Counted from the first letter of the stretch, positions 12,601 to 25,960 are shown. The stretch is 64,000 nt of DNA from Glycine soja (GCF_004193775.1 NC_041003.1:39437611-39501610), one strand, 5' to 3'. Notes: a model not told the origin generated them from the sequence alone. Numbers and translations: made by a program.

Positions 12601-13083
12601 GCTCAACAGCACGCTCTGAATCCCCGCCACGCCGCCGCCGTTGGAGGCCCCGGAAGCCAACGACGGAGACGCGCGCACCTCCTCCCCGTGCAGGCTCAGC
12701 GACAACCCCTGGGTGGCGCGTGGAGCCTCACGCGCCGCCGCGTTGGGGTCAATTGTGTTCCAGAGGCTGTACTGCATGCGCGGCAGGAAGCCATGCAGGG
12801 CGGAAACGTCGTGGTGCATGGACGCCGGCGGCGGCGGAGGTTCGTGCGCGGCGGCGGCAGATAGCGGCACGCCGACGAATTGCTGCGTGTGAGGTGGCGG
12901 CGCGTGTGAGAGGTTTTGTAGGGAGGCATTGCCGGCGGCCGAGTTGAGGAATACGAGGTTTCCGCCGTGCGGCGGTGGCGGCGTGTCGGAGTATTGGACG
13001 TAGCCGGGGTTCATTAGTACGAGAGTTTGAAGGCCGTCAGCGCCGGCTTGAATTTCGGAGTTACTATGAAAATATGTCGCCAT
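9694..13083 (-). CDS. BLH1: BELL1-like (TALE) homeodomain transcription factor, BLH1-like
   Basis: Four coding exons are read on the minus strand: 13083-12349, 11597-11224, 11135-11075 and 10518-9694. Introns are 751, 88 and 556 bp, all GT-AG, and the total is 664 residues. Visible domains are an N-terminal ZIBEL-type motif GLSLSL (126-131), the SKY motif [17 protein letters not shown] (161-177), the BELL domain (about 222-335) and a TALE homeodomain (about 344-408). The homeodomain has the three-residue loop PYP (370-372) and recognition helix WFINAR (394-399). A second ZIBEL motif VSLTLGL (590-596) and C-terminus AQLLPDFVA follow. The 61-bp exon is typical of TALE genes. BELL proteins act in the nucleus as heterodimers with KNOX proteins, binding TGAC-type sites. 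The length is close to Arabidopsis BLH1, and both termini and the conserved blocks resemble BLH1 as I remember it; exact orthology is inferred. Exon 1 is much richer in GC than its surroundings, with proline and alanine runs. No break was found. Confidence 0.95.
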
Positions 13084-13604
13084 CGGAGATAATTTTCTCT
13101 TGCTTTGTTACTTGTTCACACTGAAAAAAGAAAACTTAGCATAAGTTAGTTAAGCTTTCATAGTTTCCAATCACATCCCAAAAGAAATAAAAAAGGAAAA
13201 AAAATTACTCCAAATAATAATAATAATAATCCCATAAGAACACATCACAACACAACATAAAACAAAACTTGCTCACAGAAATAACCATGATGTTAAAATA
13301 CAGTTTGTGACTGTAATTTTGGCCGTGAAGATTTTATGATGGCATCAATTATATTAATCTGTAATATTTTCTAACAATACCAAATATCGTGGACTGCAAT
13401 TTGAAACCTTGAAATATAACTCATCCCCACATAGGTAAATTAATATTCAATACTTTTTGTGGTAGCTGTACCTTTCAGTGTTACGAATCTGGTTTGGAGA
13501 GCGATTTTTGATCAACCCATCAAACAATTCTCGATAATTGAAGCTGGTTTTCTAGTCTTCTTCACACAAAAGATCCTGAGAAAGTGAAGGAGGGAAGAAA
13601 TCAT
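13084..13604 (-). promoter_or_regulatory. 5' leader of the BELL1-like gene, with an intron and a possible 30-codon upstream ORF
   Basis: A good acceptor (minus TTTTTTCAG then TGTGAAC, junction at 13121/13120) lies 37 bases before the ATG. A donor-like AAAG/GTACAG lies at 13472/13471, giving a predicted leader intron at 13121-13471. Upstream of it the minus strand has an ATG at 13604 that opens 30 codons and stops at 13512. A pyrimidine-rich acceptor-like site (TTTCTCAG, near 13577) lies inside that frame. If it is used with the donor-like CACACAG/GTACTA near 13937, the upstream ATG would be spliced out. Which form exists cannot be decided from sequence alone. Confidence 0.55.
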
Positions 13605-13812
13605 GAATTATGTATAAAGCTTAACACGCCTTTCAAAAAAAAATGTAAAAAGCTTAACACACTTTATATGTTAATTTATTCGTTCCAAATTAAATAAGGT
13701 ATAGATGAAATTGGTTTCGGCTATGTGCATACTTTTTTTGTCATAATCAAAAACTTGAAAATGAAAGAGGAGGAGGAGGAAATGAAAGGGGTAAAGTGAA
13801 ATACTTTAAGGC

Positions 13813-14185
13813 TTTTTTATAAACAGAAGAGATTTGGTAAGAGAGAGAGAAGGGTTAAGGAGAGATAGAGATAGAGATATGATTATTATTTATACGAAGA
13901 AAATTAATGATATGGTAGCTAGGTAGTGAGTAGTACCTGTGTGATGGAAATTAGAGTGTGCACGTGGTTCATGATCGTCTCTGCTGCACTAGCACTACTA
14001 CTGCAAAGGAAAGAAGAATTTTTTTTCAATTACAATGACCCGAAACCTATGAGAAGAAGATTTGGGACAGAGAGAAAGAGACACAGACAAGGAGGTACAC
14101 GCACACATAGTCTCACCCACCAAAGCAAATAAACAGTTATGGCTAAAGAGAAGTAAACATCATTAACATACATATCATATTTATA
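13813..14185 (-). promoter_or_regulatory. Candidate promoter and first leader exon of the BELL1-like gene
   Basis: Minus-strand TATAAATA (14185-14178) could place a start near 14.15 kb. From there a pyrimidine-rich leader would run to a donor-like CACACAG/GTACTA near 13937. A second TATA-like run (TATAAAAAA, 13821-13813) could serve a shorter transcript. GA/CT-rich runs at about 13838-13880 resemble GAGA-type elements bound by BPC factors at some homeobox genes; that link is inference. Confidence 0.45.
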
Positions 14186-15799
14186 GACATATGCATCAAA
14201 TTACCCACCTGTCACAACATGTGTGTGTTTGTGATCTATGTTTTCTATCTATCTTTGGGATTTTATTGTATAAGTGTCTTCACCTTATAAGCGGGAAAGC
14301 TCTGTGTCAGGCTCAAATCACCTGCAATTCCATCCCAACTGAAAGTGGAATAAAAAGGAGATGGGGTTAAAAAAGACTTGAGGGAAAAGATACCCATCTT
14401 TATTATTCATCTCATTATCCGCTCATTAATTGACATTTTTCTCAAAAAAAAAAAACTTTTTTCAAAAAACAATTGAAATTTAATTCTGGGCAGCAGGGTT
14501 GGTTGTTATTATTAAAAAACACTGAAGTGAAACATATTCATGTTATTATCTCTTTATCTTTCTGTGGCCTTGTATCGGGAGAAGTACCTGCGAACAGATC
14601 AAAATAGGGGAACTTCTGTTGATTTGACCCTATCTTTTCAAATCATCTAACATAACACCCCTTGATGAGCAACAAGGAACTTTTGATTTTTGAAGGTGTA
14701 GAGAGAGAAAAAGAGAAACATAATTGGGATAAGAAATCTAGATGTATGAAATAAAATGTGTATAAAATGAAAACTTGTAAACAAGGGGTGCAAAAAGTCA
14801 CGACCAGCTGAAAAACGAGGAAACGTCTTCTTCTACAAAGCTTAATTAAATAATTGTTTGTTTAATAGTGATAATAATAAAAAAATTGAAAAAGGAGGAG
14901 GATGATGATGATGGACAACGAGCGGGTGGAGGGATCCAATTGCTCATTTCTCCATTAAATATCTTCTTGTCGTTTTCACAATTTTCCAATGTTTTTTTCT
15001 TTTCTTTTTCTTTTTCAACTTATGTGTGTATTTTTTGTGGTTGGATGCCTGAGTTTGAAGATAAAGCAATTAAATTGCCAAGGAACACAAAACCAACTAC
15101 CATAACACCTACTTTAATGCTTTAAAAGCTGAAAACATTCATGTATTTGTCCTAGCTATTTTCCAGAAAGAAATAGTAAGCAAATTCACTGGCAATAAAT
15201 GTCTCAGAAATTTTACCTATATTATTATGTGAATTTGTAAATTCAGCATGTTATATTATAGACAGAAAAAAGGGGAAACTAAAAGGAGGGGTTAGAAAAG
15301 TAACGGGTCAAAATTGAGTGCATGCATGATGTGTGTAAGAATCATGACCCCTCAATAAGTGGTCCCACCTTTGTTTTTATGCATCAGACGACCTATATCA
15401 CGCATCATCAACAGGTGTCAAGAAGACAATTGGTGTAGAAAAAAAATAAGTAATATTTTTATATCTATTTAATGATCATATATTTTTGGTGCAGCATAAG
15501 ATTGGAAGAATATTTACGGTGGATCAATGAGATTAATCTCCTTAACAATCTGATGACACACGTGAATTTGTTATTTTCAAACAGTTTTTTTATTTTTTCA
15601 TACATAATAGTTAAATACTCAAACTCTTGATGACTTGCTTAAAAAAAACGAGTTCATTGTTAAAAGAACTAATTAGTTGTTGGTATTTAGTATTTATTTA
15701 TAAATTACTACAATTTTCTTGAACAAAGTGATAAATATAATGATTTATTTTTTGTTAGAGTTATTTGTTATATTTTATATAGAAATTAAACATTAATAG

Positions 15800-15837
<38 letters not shown>

Positions 15838-18800
15838 AAGTTTTAATATATATTAGTAAAGTTTTAAATAGTGTTTCGTCAATAAAGTCTAACACCATAA
15901 ATAAGTGTGCCTGTTAAACATGTTGACAAGAATTAATCAGAGGATATTCTTAGCATATACAACAAATAAAATGATTTTTTTTATCAAGGTAATGTTTTCT
16001 ATATATAATCAATTAATTCTTTGTATAAATTAATTCCTCCTGACGTATACATTGTCAACAAAATTGTAACTTAAACTTAAGAATCTTCTTATATTTATAT
16101 TTACATTTATATGCATTCTTATCTTCTCTCACGTCTCCTTGGCTTAAAAAAAAAAAAAGCAAAAAGAAATCCTCTTATTTCAAAATTCTCTGTACTTTTC
16201 CCCCAATAATCTTTGATGACTCCCAAAGGAATGAAAGGATAGCTTTGTTGCACAAAAATAAAACGGAAGAATACCCATAGAGTAATTCAACAATTTCTTC
16301 TCTTAAATTATCATTACTAACCAGAATTGGAAATAAATAATTAGTAATTAATAACCCTTTCCAGTTTGGTGAGGTAATCCCATCATTTGCATGGAAAGAC
16401 ACATAATGACCATATTAATTAATTGAATAATTAAATCAAGGACAGCAACAACCATTTACACATCCCAGAAAAGTTCTCAATCACCATCAGTAACTATTAT
16501 TGTGTAAGAATGAGTAGTGACAGATTTAAGGCCTGTGATGTTAATAGGACTAAAAAATTCGAAGTTGGGGGCATTTCACTCATGTAGTTTATGTATCATC
16601 CCCCAAAGAAAAAGCATTGTTAGGCGCTATTAATATACTATATAGAGTTGGTTCTATGAAATGGCACTTTTTGTAATCAAGCTGTCATTCTCGTAGAGAT
16701 CAATGTCCATATATTACAATATAGTATTTATTTCTCAATTTCATATACACTTGTCTTGGATTCTTTCATAAAAACCTCGTTGCAACTTTTTGTTCTCACT
16801 CAAATGGGGCATTAAACAAAACCGGTTTTCACAGCTAGTAATGTAGCACGTTGGATCTCCCTAGGACACATGTTACAATGAGAGCAAAAGGGTATGCCCC
16901 CTGTTATTTACTTATGAAATGAATATTCATATGTCAGAAGAAGCATATATAGTTTTCAAGGTGTACTTGAATGTACAGAATGATAAGAATCTTTCTTGAG
17001 TAGTAGCTGAGAACAAGAGATGATGCATCATGTGGTTCTTTTCTTTCTTTTTCTCTTTTTTTCCCTTATCAAAAAAGTAGGGTTATTATTCTATTCTCAT
17101 TGAAGAATGAAGTTGACTCGTTTTATAATTTCTGGAATATATTATTCCACTTAAAAAAGTTTTTAATATTGGCCATAATCTGAAGAATAACATAACTAAT
17201 ACACGATAATAATGAACCTACCTATATACTTTTTTCCTAAAGGAAGCGCATCTCCTTTACAATTTAAATGCTCTTTTCTTTTCAAGCTCCATGCTTTAAT
17301 TTGTCGTTAATTTTCCATGAAGCCTTAAAAAAATAGAAACAATATGATTAAATAAGGGGAGAAATTAGAAATTCAAGAATTATGTTTAAGATATTTTTAA
17401 GGTCTAGTTGAAATACACCAAGATCTATGGGCGTGTACATACAAGGGCATGATTTTTTTCAAAGTGAGAATTAATGCAAAAGGAAACTTGGAAGGTTCAC
17501 ATTCCTCCCTTTGGATTAAGCAATCACTTATGCTGTATAATTAATTGGATGCATGTCCCTTAGTGTATGATTTAGAAAAGTAAAGCCATTATAGAATCCA
17601 AGAATCGACTAAGGTGGACGATATCATCATGATGATGGTGACACGGAATTCAATTGCTTTGGATATGATATGATATTCCCTAAAAATGGAGAACTATGAC
17701 ATGATATTATATATAAAATTAAATAACTAATTAACCTTAGATTACAAAGTCTTCTAATTTGCGTCATAATCAGGTCATTGAATATTTAACCCATATCATA
17801 ACAACAGACACAACTGAGCCAATAAAATGTAAAACATGTACAAGCCGTAATGTTGTCCCCTATATGGATTTGGATTCTGTTGATTTTGAAGTAACCACAT
17901 AAATATATAAGTGTTATGCATCACATCATGGTATAATCCTACAAGGGACTAAGGGTCACTGCCATCTTATACAAGTGGGACTATATATATAATATATAAA
18001 ATATTAAAAGGGGATTTTTTTTTTTTTATATAAAATGGCCGGGTATGGTCCCTTTGTGTGTGCTCCATCTATTTCAATATTGTTATCATGGGATGGTTGT
18101 CCCATTCTTTCTTCAATTTCTTTCCTGAAGAAAATGACCTGAAAAGAAGAAAACACTGAAAAGAAAGGACTAAGATTTCCTACTTAAACAATTCAATGTA
18201 ATTAGAATGTGTCAAAAAGAGACCAGGAAAAAGATAGCAAAGGTGAAACCGATATGTGTAAATGGCCTGGTACAAGCATAACTCATATGTACCAATCATC
18301 AAAACCAAGATCTAGCCAGTTGCATCATCATAAAAGAAGAAAAAAAAATTGAAATAAAATATATAGTTGCATACAAGAGTACTTTATTCAAACAGAAATG
18401 TTTATTTGTATATAAAAAACCAGACAATTTTTGCTGTCCTTTTATTTTCGATAATTATGTATAGTGTCAAATTCGATCTGAATTATTTAATGCTAAAAAA
18501 GCAAAGCTATTATTCAATTTTTTTAATCATGGATATGGTCACAACTAATTTAAATTCTTTTTTATTTTGAAAAATTAAAATAAATGGCGCTAAAAGTTGA
18601 ATTTTTAAATTAGTATTCTCCACCAAGGAATTCAAAAGATTAAGCTATACCCTCAGGCGTGTATTATAGTGTGCCTCAAATTTTTGTTGGGGGCGTGGCA
18701 CAAGGGTATTTTTTTCAAGTGTGGACCCCGTTTTTCAGCTAGCAAACAAAAGAGTATTTGAGGTTGTTTCGTGATCTCTACTTTGGGATTCTCTTTTGGT

Positions 18801-19582
18801 GGAAGGGAATACCCGTTAGAAGACGCAACTATTATTATTGGGTTTTTGGTCATGTCTTGGATACTCAGCTCATGGAGTAAAGACCGGTGTGTGTACAAAA
18901 GAAACCCTAATATTGCCACAAAAGTACTGGGGCCACATTGTACCTACCTATTGCCCCACTTCTACATGCCGCCACCAAAGCCCTTCTTTCACACCCACAT
19001 GTGAAGAATATAAGCCTCCTCCTACTACTTACACACATTAATGTGCCAACATTAGCACGTAACTGCACTAAAAAACACATCATTTTGTGATCCTTTATTA
19101 TTATCTTCTTGATAAATATGAATTAATTATTTGTTTCAGTATCTTCCTCTTAAGCATGATAAGATTATTATGGATAATAATTTTTCTTTCTCTAAATATT
19201 TTATAAAATTACATATTTAAAACTTAAATTTAATACTACTAATTAATCAAGACGCTCGATAATATATTGGTGTTTTATGAGGGATAGAAGGTGGTTCTGT
19301 CTATTGTGTCGTGTACTTGTAAAGCAGGCTTGTATTGTTCTGCCCCCAATTTCTGCCTGCCTCACTCACTCACTGCCTTTTGTGTTATCCAACTTTTACT
19401 TGTGATTTGGTTACTTACTTGGTCTCAGGGAGAGATCATTTTCACTGCTTGTGTTCCTTGAATGTTGTGATGACTAAGAGTCAAGAGAGGATAGAAACCG
19501 AGAGCCATGTCAGGTTCATTGTACGTCGTTTTTGCATGCTCTCCATCTTTTGTTCTTTTGATACTCGTTTTCCTTGTCCTCG

Positions 19583-19585
<3 letters not shown>
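14186..19585. other. Long intergenic region, no gene supported
   Basis: AT-rich sequence with no domain-bearing reading frame on either strand. It holds a (TA)n tract at about 15805-15834 and poly-A/T runs. Overlapping short frames around 18771-19041 lie in a less AT-rich patch (about 18650-19040) that also includes GT- and CA-rich wording, but they show no recognisable protein. The part nearest 14.2 kb probably contains upstream regulatory DNA of the BELL1-like gene. Confidence 0.55.

Positions 19586-19660
<75 letters not shown>
19586..19660. repeat. (TA)n microsatellite with a copied flank
   Basis: About 75 bases of TA repeats. The 15-mer CCTCGCCTTATATAT occurs at both edges (about 19578 and 19668), so the tract is bracketed by a short direct repeat. 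Long YIYIYI frames here are artefacts of the repeat. Confidence 0.93.
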
Positions 19661-19661
<1 letters not shown>

Positions 19662-19662
<1 letters not shown>

Positions 19663-21114
19663 ACAATCCTCGCCTTATATATTTGTCTTTTAAGAAAAAA
19701 AAAGAATATATATATTTGGCCACACAAACACAAAGTCAAGAGCGGATAAGATTTATGAGTTGTAGTTATATTCAAATCTTAATTAATAGTGTAAAGAAGT
19801 CTTAATTAATAGCAAACTTTATGTATTTTTTATATACAAAAGAAAAAATCAAATATAATGTTGATTTTATCATTATATTATTTATGACTCTCACTCTCTT
19901 GCCTTGTTTTTGTCCGACCAATAAGAAAATGTTCAACAATCTTAACACGAAATAATCTTCAATTTTAATGTATAATATTTTTATTCATCAAAATAATTTT
20001 GTTTATTATTTATTAAAACTATAAGATTTGATCATATACAAATTTTGATCAATAATTACATTAAAGCATAACTTAAAATGAATGGGTACACATACTTTTA
20101 ATTTCATGCTTAAGCAATAGTGTTCTTACTAAATTCTCCACTCATCCGACTTGTCAAATGTTATCTTCTTCCCTGGTCCAAGCTCCTTTTTTAGCATGGG
20201 TGGAGTACCTGAAAAGAAACTCCAATGATAAAGTTAATATTTGTCTAAGGTATGTATTTGGTGAATTAAATGTAATCAACCTGCTTACTTTGCTGATGTC
20301 TACTTATAATGATGAGATTTACTGAGGTGGTAACCATCTCATGTTGTCCACTGAGGACATGCATGCATGAGGGTGGTCCGTTGGATAAGGAGGATTACCT
20401 ATGGGTCCTGTACAATACAAATGGTACTTACTATTTGATCAATATTTCTTTATCACTGTGATATTGGTGCATAGTATTTACAACTTTGTTGATTATTAAT
20501 TTTTTTTGAAAAATTTGGCTAACTACCTTTAGTAGAATTTTTCTTTCCAATTATGTTTATTTTATCAACAAGACTCGAACCCCAGACCTTACTTAATTAA
20601 GGGGGTCGAACATAGTTTTACTTAAACCAAGGACATGTTGTATTTTTTTATCTTTGTCAAAAGTATTTGTGAATATGTAGATGAAATGTTAAGTATATAC
20701 TCCCTCTAGCCCTTAATATAACCAACCAAAAAAAACATTGAACTCAAATATAAGTAAATTTTAACTATTATGATTGTATTTAACGACAACCTAATGTATG
20801 GTCACTACACATATCATCAAACACATTTTAAACTAATAATTTTTCAATAATTAAAGATTCATATAAACGTGACTTGCAACAATCAATGAATAAAGTATCC
20901 CAACATAAATCCACCCACACTCAACAAATATGGATCTTCTTTGGTGAAGTTCTACTCCAAAGGAATGAGATATTCAATTGTGAGGAGCACTAGTATTTAT
21001 AGGTAATGGTGCCTCCTAGGTTGAGGTGGAATCTAGGTTCCAAAATGGGAGTCGTTAAATTGTTACATGTCTTCCTATATCTATGGTCAAAGGGTGAGTA
21101 AGGCGTTGTTTTTT
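19662..21114. other. Intergenic, repeat-derived fragments
   Basis: No gene is supported. A Stowaway-like terminal motif (TACTCCCTCTAGCCC, near 20698) appears without a clear partner. A GACTCGAACCCC string near 20571 resembles a reverse-oriented tRNA T-arm or SINE B-box but lacks a tRNA around it. Confidence 0.5.
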
Positions 21115-21246
21115 AAGGTGTGTTTGATTTAGAAAAGAAAAAATATTTAATTAAAGTAGAGTGTAAGAGGAGTAAGTCCCGAAAAGTAAAGTACAAAATT
21201 TTTCTTATATATTATTTATCTTCTTTAAAATAAACACACCCTTACA
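21115..21246. repeat. Short inverted-repeat element, MITE-like
   Basis: The left end reads AAGGTGTGTTTGATTTAG and the right end is close to its reverse complement (AAAATAAACACACCCTT). The unit is about 130 bp and non-coding. The GTGTGTTTGG-type terminus recurs in other small elements of this window. Confidence 0.5.
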
Positions 21247-21778
21247 CCCTACTAATGAGCATTGCCTTTAAGGTATGGTGGAATGTTCCCCGGGTGTGTA
21301 TTCACATGTGATCCAATAAGTGATATGAGGCTAAGAAACATGTATCAACCTTGGTTGGAAGAAGGCCAAGTTCTTATGTCCTTGATGAGTCAAGCTATGT
21401 CTAGGGTGAGGTAGCGTGGTTGTCAAGTCAACCTCAGGAGACATCAAATCACAAACTTAATGATGAAAAGCTTGATAAATCCAATAACCTTAAAGATCCT
21501 TAAGAATGAATGAAATACCTAATAACTAAAACAAGAACTAATATCACTTTTAGGGTAAAACCCATAGAATTAGACCTACTCAAAGACTCAATCCTAAAAC
21601 AAATACCTATGATTTTCAACTTCAAAATTCTTAGACAAGCCTTTTAAGTAATCTTATAAATCAATATTCCTTTCAAGTTACAAATCAATAATAATCTGTT
21701 TTTCAAATCTTTACAAGAAATTAAAATGTAATTAAAACTTAAAAATATTTTTTAACTTTTCCACTAACAACCCCATGC

Positions 21779-21857
<79 letters not shown>

Positions 21858-24466
21858 TATATAATATCCAAAATATTAATTAAAAAATAAGTGCTATTTT
21901 TTAAATATTTATTATTAGTTTCACATGCTATAAAGAACTTTCATCAATTTATATTCAAAATTGGTACCTACGTTAATTCTAAATTTTTAGGAAAATGTAC
22001 TATTAGTTATGTTCTAAAAATCTATTAAGTTCTTGTATAAAAAAAACCTATTAAATTAGAATGAACTATGCTAGTCACAAGATGATTGTAGTCAAGAATC
22101 ATTGAAAAATAATGTGCTTTTAAATTTTTAGAAATTAGGGGAAAAAATGTTATCTTGTAACAATAGTCATGCAATAAAAGCAAATTTCAACTGGTCTATG
22201 GTACAACCCGATATTTATTTGCTATTCCCAAGTTTTACATAGTAACGTGTTGGATCATGCACTCGAGCCCAAAAATAAGTTGAAGCATCAAAATTAATGT
22301 CCCAAGAAAGTCAAGACAAGAGAAGAAAACAATATTAATATACAAAAAAAAGTTATATGAAAGAGATCAATACTTGTTAAGTGTGTCTCAAACATCAAAT
22401 CATCAATCCATTATATAATGTTGATAATTGACAAATATTAATAAATAATCTTTAATCATCTCATTAATATTAAAATTATATAATATAAAAAAGTACTAAT
22501 AAAGTCTTGTAAATAAAACTATTTTTGTAGCCTTTAAAATAATAGATGGTAGAAAGCAAATATTATTAAAAAAATTAAATATTTTATCTAAAAAGATAAA
22601 ATAATATACATTATATCTATAAAACTATAAAATGGAAATAGAATATCTGTCAAAAAATAGTGAAAGCATGACATTATCTTTACAATAATCACTATACAAG
22701 GATAATAAAATATTTATCAAAAAAATTGAAAATGAAATTTAAATAAAAAATTATTTTCAAAATACAAATAAATATTCTAATATTTAATATTTAATATATT
22801 ATATATTATTATATATGTGGAAAATTTTAGAATGGTAAAAATTCAGGGGACCCTAACCTCCAATATAAATCTGTCTGTGTATATAATATAGAGAAGAAAT
22901 CAAATTATACCGATCTAATTTTGATAATTATTAATTATTTTATAACTTTCAATTAAATAAATTTTTCTTAAAATTCTCTGTTGGATTGAAAGTTCCTATT
23001 TCATGTAGATCAAATATGCAAAATTTATATTAATTTAAAATCATTTGTTACCTCGTTCATATAGATTAAAATAGGCGTAATATAAACATTTTAAAATATA
23101 CTAAAATATGAATCATTTGACTACTTTCTTATTGTTGTTTAATTTTGACAAAATTTAACACAAAGAATCTTGATAATATATAATATAATTCAACGGTTGG
23201 ATCAATAAAAATGACATTATATATGAAGTTATAAAAATTGTGTAATTGTTATCAAAGTTATATCGATATAATTTAATCTCTCCTTTTTGCATTATCATTA
23301 AATCATAAATCGTGTATGATAATCAATTTATTAACTTCAATGATAATTACATTAAAAGTCATATATATTATGATTTTTGATTGGTTAATAATGTAATTTT
23401 TTTTGTAAATAAAAAATCCATAAAAAATCAGAAAAAATAGTGTAAATATTTTTACATGATCATTAAATTACAAATTATCTTGTATGATAATTAGTTTATT
23501 AACTTTAATAATAGTTATATTAAAACTCATATCTATTATGATTTTTAATTGGTTAATAATATAAAAAAATTATACTTATATAATGCATAGAATATAGAAT
23601 GATAGAAATTAAACTCATATCAATCCCTATTTGCTACTATATAGAATCTGTGACACGGCTGTCTATTAATTAATTTGTTTTTAGACAACAAGAAACCTTA
23701 TGACACAATTTCAAAAGCTAGAAGAATCGTTTCTGGATAATTAATTGTAAACTACGCATGTCAACTATTACCTACAATGATTTTGCAACCAAGATTTAAA
23801 TTAAAGGCTGGAGACCTTGATGGATCAAATCTTGGAAGAAGGCAAGTATTGGACAGCTTCCGCTTATCTAGCCTTTCACGCTCAGAGCATGTGATGTGTT
23901 CTTTAATTTGGACTTAGAATAAAAATGACATATGCTTGCATATGACATATATGTTGACAGTATGATAAATTCAATTGCTTCCATGTACCAAATCGCAAGT
24001 TGCATGCAGCATGGATCGATTGCATAATTGGTATAAAGGAATGGTTAGTCTTTGCAAATAAAAAGTTTTAGCAAAAAAAAAAAAAAAAAACACAGGAACA
24101 AATTGAGACATGGTTAGTCTCTTTCGCTAATAAATTTGGTCGGTCTATAATTTCTTTTGGTGGATATATTAAAATGTTGTTCATACAAAAGCCTTTGAAT
24201 GAGGCACGCGTGTTTACGTGCCTACACTTTAAAAGGAAAAAGAATTAACGAAAAGTATGCATCGTCCTCTTCATTTTCACCATTTTTTACTAACCCTAGT
24301 TTGTTATTAATTTTGGATTTTTTTCATTTAAGTTTGATTTAAGCTGCAAATGTTGAATTATAAATAAATTTAATAATTATCTAACACTTAATCTAGGGCA
24401 GAAAGAAACATAAGCGGGAAGCTTAAATTGGATTTTTTTAAACTTGCAAACCTTGTTCAGATGATG

Positions 24467-24467
<1 letters not shown>
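21247..24467. other. Intergenic AT-rich stretch with a CT/AT microsatellite and a diverged tandem duplication
   Basis: It contains (CT)n(AT)n at 21782-21849 and an imperfect direct duplication of about 120-130 bp (copies from 23291 and from 23456, spacing 165). Each copy carries a TATGATAAT...TTTATTAACTT...GGTTAATAAT core. No gene or RNA gene was recognised. Confidence 0.6.

Positions 24468-24561
<94 letters not shown>
24468..24561. repeat. Compound (TA)n(GT)n microsatellite
   Basis: About 74 bases of TA repeats followed directly by about 20 bases of GT repeats. Confidence 0.95.
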
Positions 24562-25599
24562 ATTCTTCAACAGTTTCAATCATTTGATAAAGTTAAACAA
24601 TAAAACCTTTCCACTTAAATGAAAGATTTGACATGAAGGTCAATAACAAATAAAAAAAATAGAAGGAAGACACGAAATTTTTTTTACTCTTTAACATGAA
24701 TTGCATTCAGCCCTTGGCCATGACAAAATTCACTCACTAAGACAAAGATTTAATTCTCACTTCTCAAATATTTTTTCACTAGTCTCTTTGAATTAAAACT
24801 ATATTGATTCCAGGTACTCATTCTACGAACAATATCAGGATTAATTAGTTACCCAGAATCAAAGAAGAAGAAAAAAAATAAATTCTTACGCTATTTCTAT
24901 GGTGTTTGAAAATTAATGAAGTATAGTATAATTCAAAAAAAAGTCTTTCAAAAATATTAATTTATAAGAAGTACAGAGAAATAACTAAAAGAATTATGTA
25001 TCAAATGTTAGAGAGAATTATTAGAGTCTAAGTGTGAAGGTGAAGTTTCACATTTGGTAGAAATGAGAAATTTGAGTACTATATAAGTGGAAAGACCCAT
25101 AAATCTAATGCCTTTAAGGCTTGGGTTAAGTGTAGTAACAATTCACTTATGTGGTATTTTCGCAATCCTTTGCTGAAAATTTTCTTGGTGTTTATCTCAT
25201 TGATTGCATAACAATTGATATTAGAGCAGATGGTGTTGTGAAAAGGTGGAGCACGATGGTGGACCAACATTGGATACTTGCAGATTAAAAATGACTTTCA
25301 CTAGAAGCGAGCTACCTAGTGGAAAAAACTCATACTTGAGTGAAATATTGTTAGAGTCCAAGTGTGAAGGTAAAGTCTCACATTGGATAGAAATGGTGAA
25401 GTTGAGCACCATATAAGTGAGAAGACCCACAAACCTAATGCCTTAAGGTGTTAGGTAAGTGTGGTGTGCTCCTAGCCCATTGGTGAAAATCTCCTTAGTG
25501 TTTAGCCCATCGATTGTACAACAATTGGTATTAGAGCCGATGATTCAACATGGTGATTGACTCGAATAAGTAAGATGACAATCACTACAACAAATCTAT

Positions 25600-25960
25600 T
25601 AAATAATGGAGGTTATTTTTTCGTTTAGTGGAGGTTTTTACCCTCCGCAAAATAAATTACGGAGGTTTTCAAAAACCTTCGCAGGTATATTCGCCTCAAG
25701 CAATTAGTGGCGGTTTTTGAAAACCTCTGGTATCGAGAATATTTTGCAGAGGTTTTTTTGTAGAGGTTTTAAACCTACGCTAACTGTGGAGATTTTTTAA
25801 ATGAGGTTTTAAACCTACGCTAACTGTGGAGGTTTATTGGAAGAGGTTTTTATACCTACACTAAATATGGAGATTTTTTGTAGGAGGTTTTAAACCTATA
25901 CTAAATGCAGAGGTTTATTAAAAGAGTTTTTAAAACTATACTATGGAGGGGGGTTTTTTA
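25600..25960. repeat. Left subterminal repeat array of the CACTA element
   Basis: About eight diverged copies of a GGAGGTTTTAAACCTACGCT-like unit, spaced roughly 35-45 bases, in both orientations. The same GGAGGTTT...AAACCTCCGC wording recurs just inside the right end. In En/Spm such repeats bind the element-encoded TNPA-type protein; that role is inferred here. Confidence 0.85.

Noticed and set aside
12526..12947. Several open frames antisense or out of frame to exon 1 of the BELL1-like gene
   Set aside because: They are shadows of a GC-rich coding exon. The Arg- and Ala-rich products match no family.
18771..19041. Overlapping 67-77 codon frames in a less AT-rich patch
   Set aside because: No splice sites, start context or family similarity. 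Composition alone does not support a gene.
19335..19805. Long open frames on both strands across the TA repeat
   Set aside because: They consist mainly of YIYIYI from the (TA)n microsatellite, which has no stop codons, and show no domain.
20565..20590. GACTCGAACCCC, resembling the T-arm of a reverse-oriented tRNA
   Set aside because: No acceptor stem, D-arm or anticodon arm could be fitted around it. At most it is a SINE trace.
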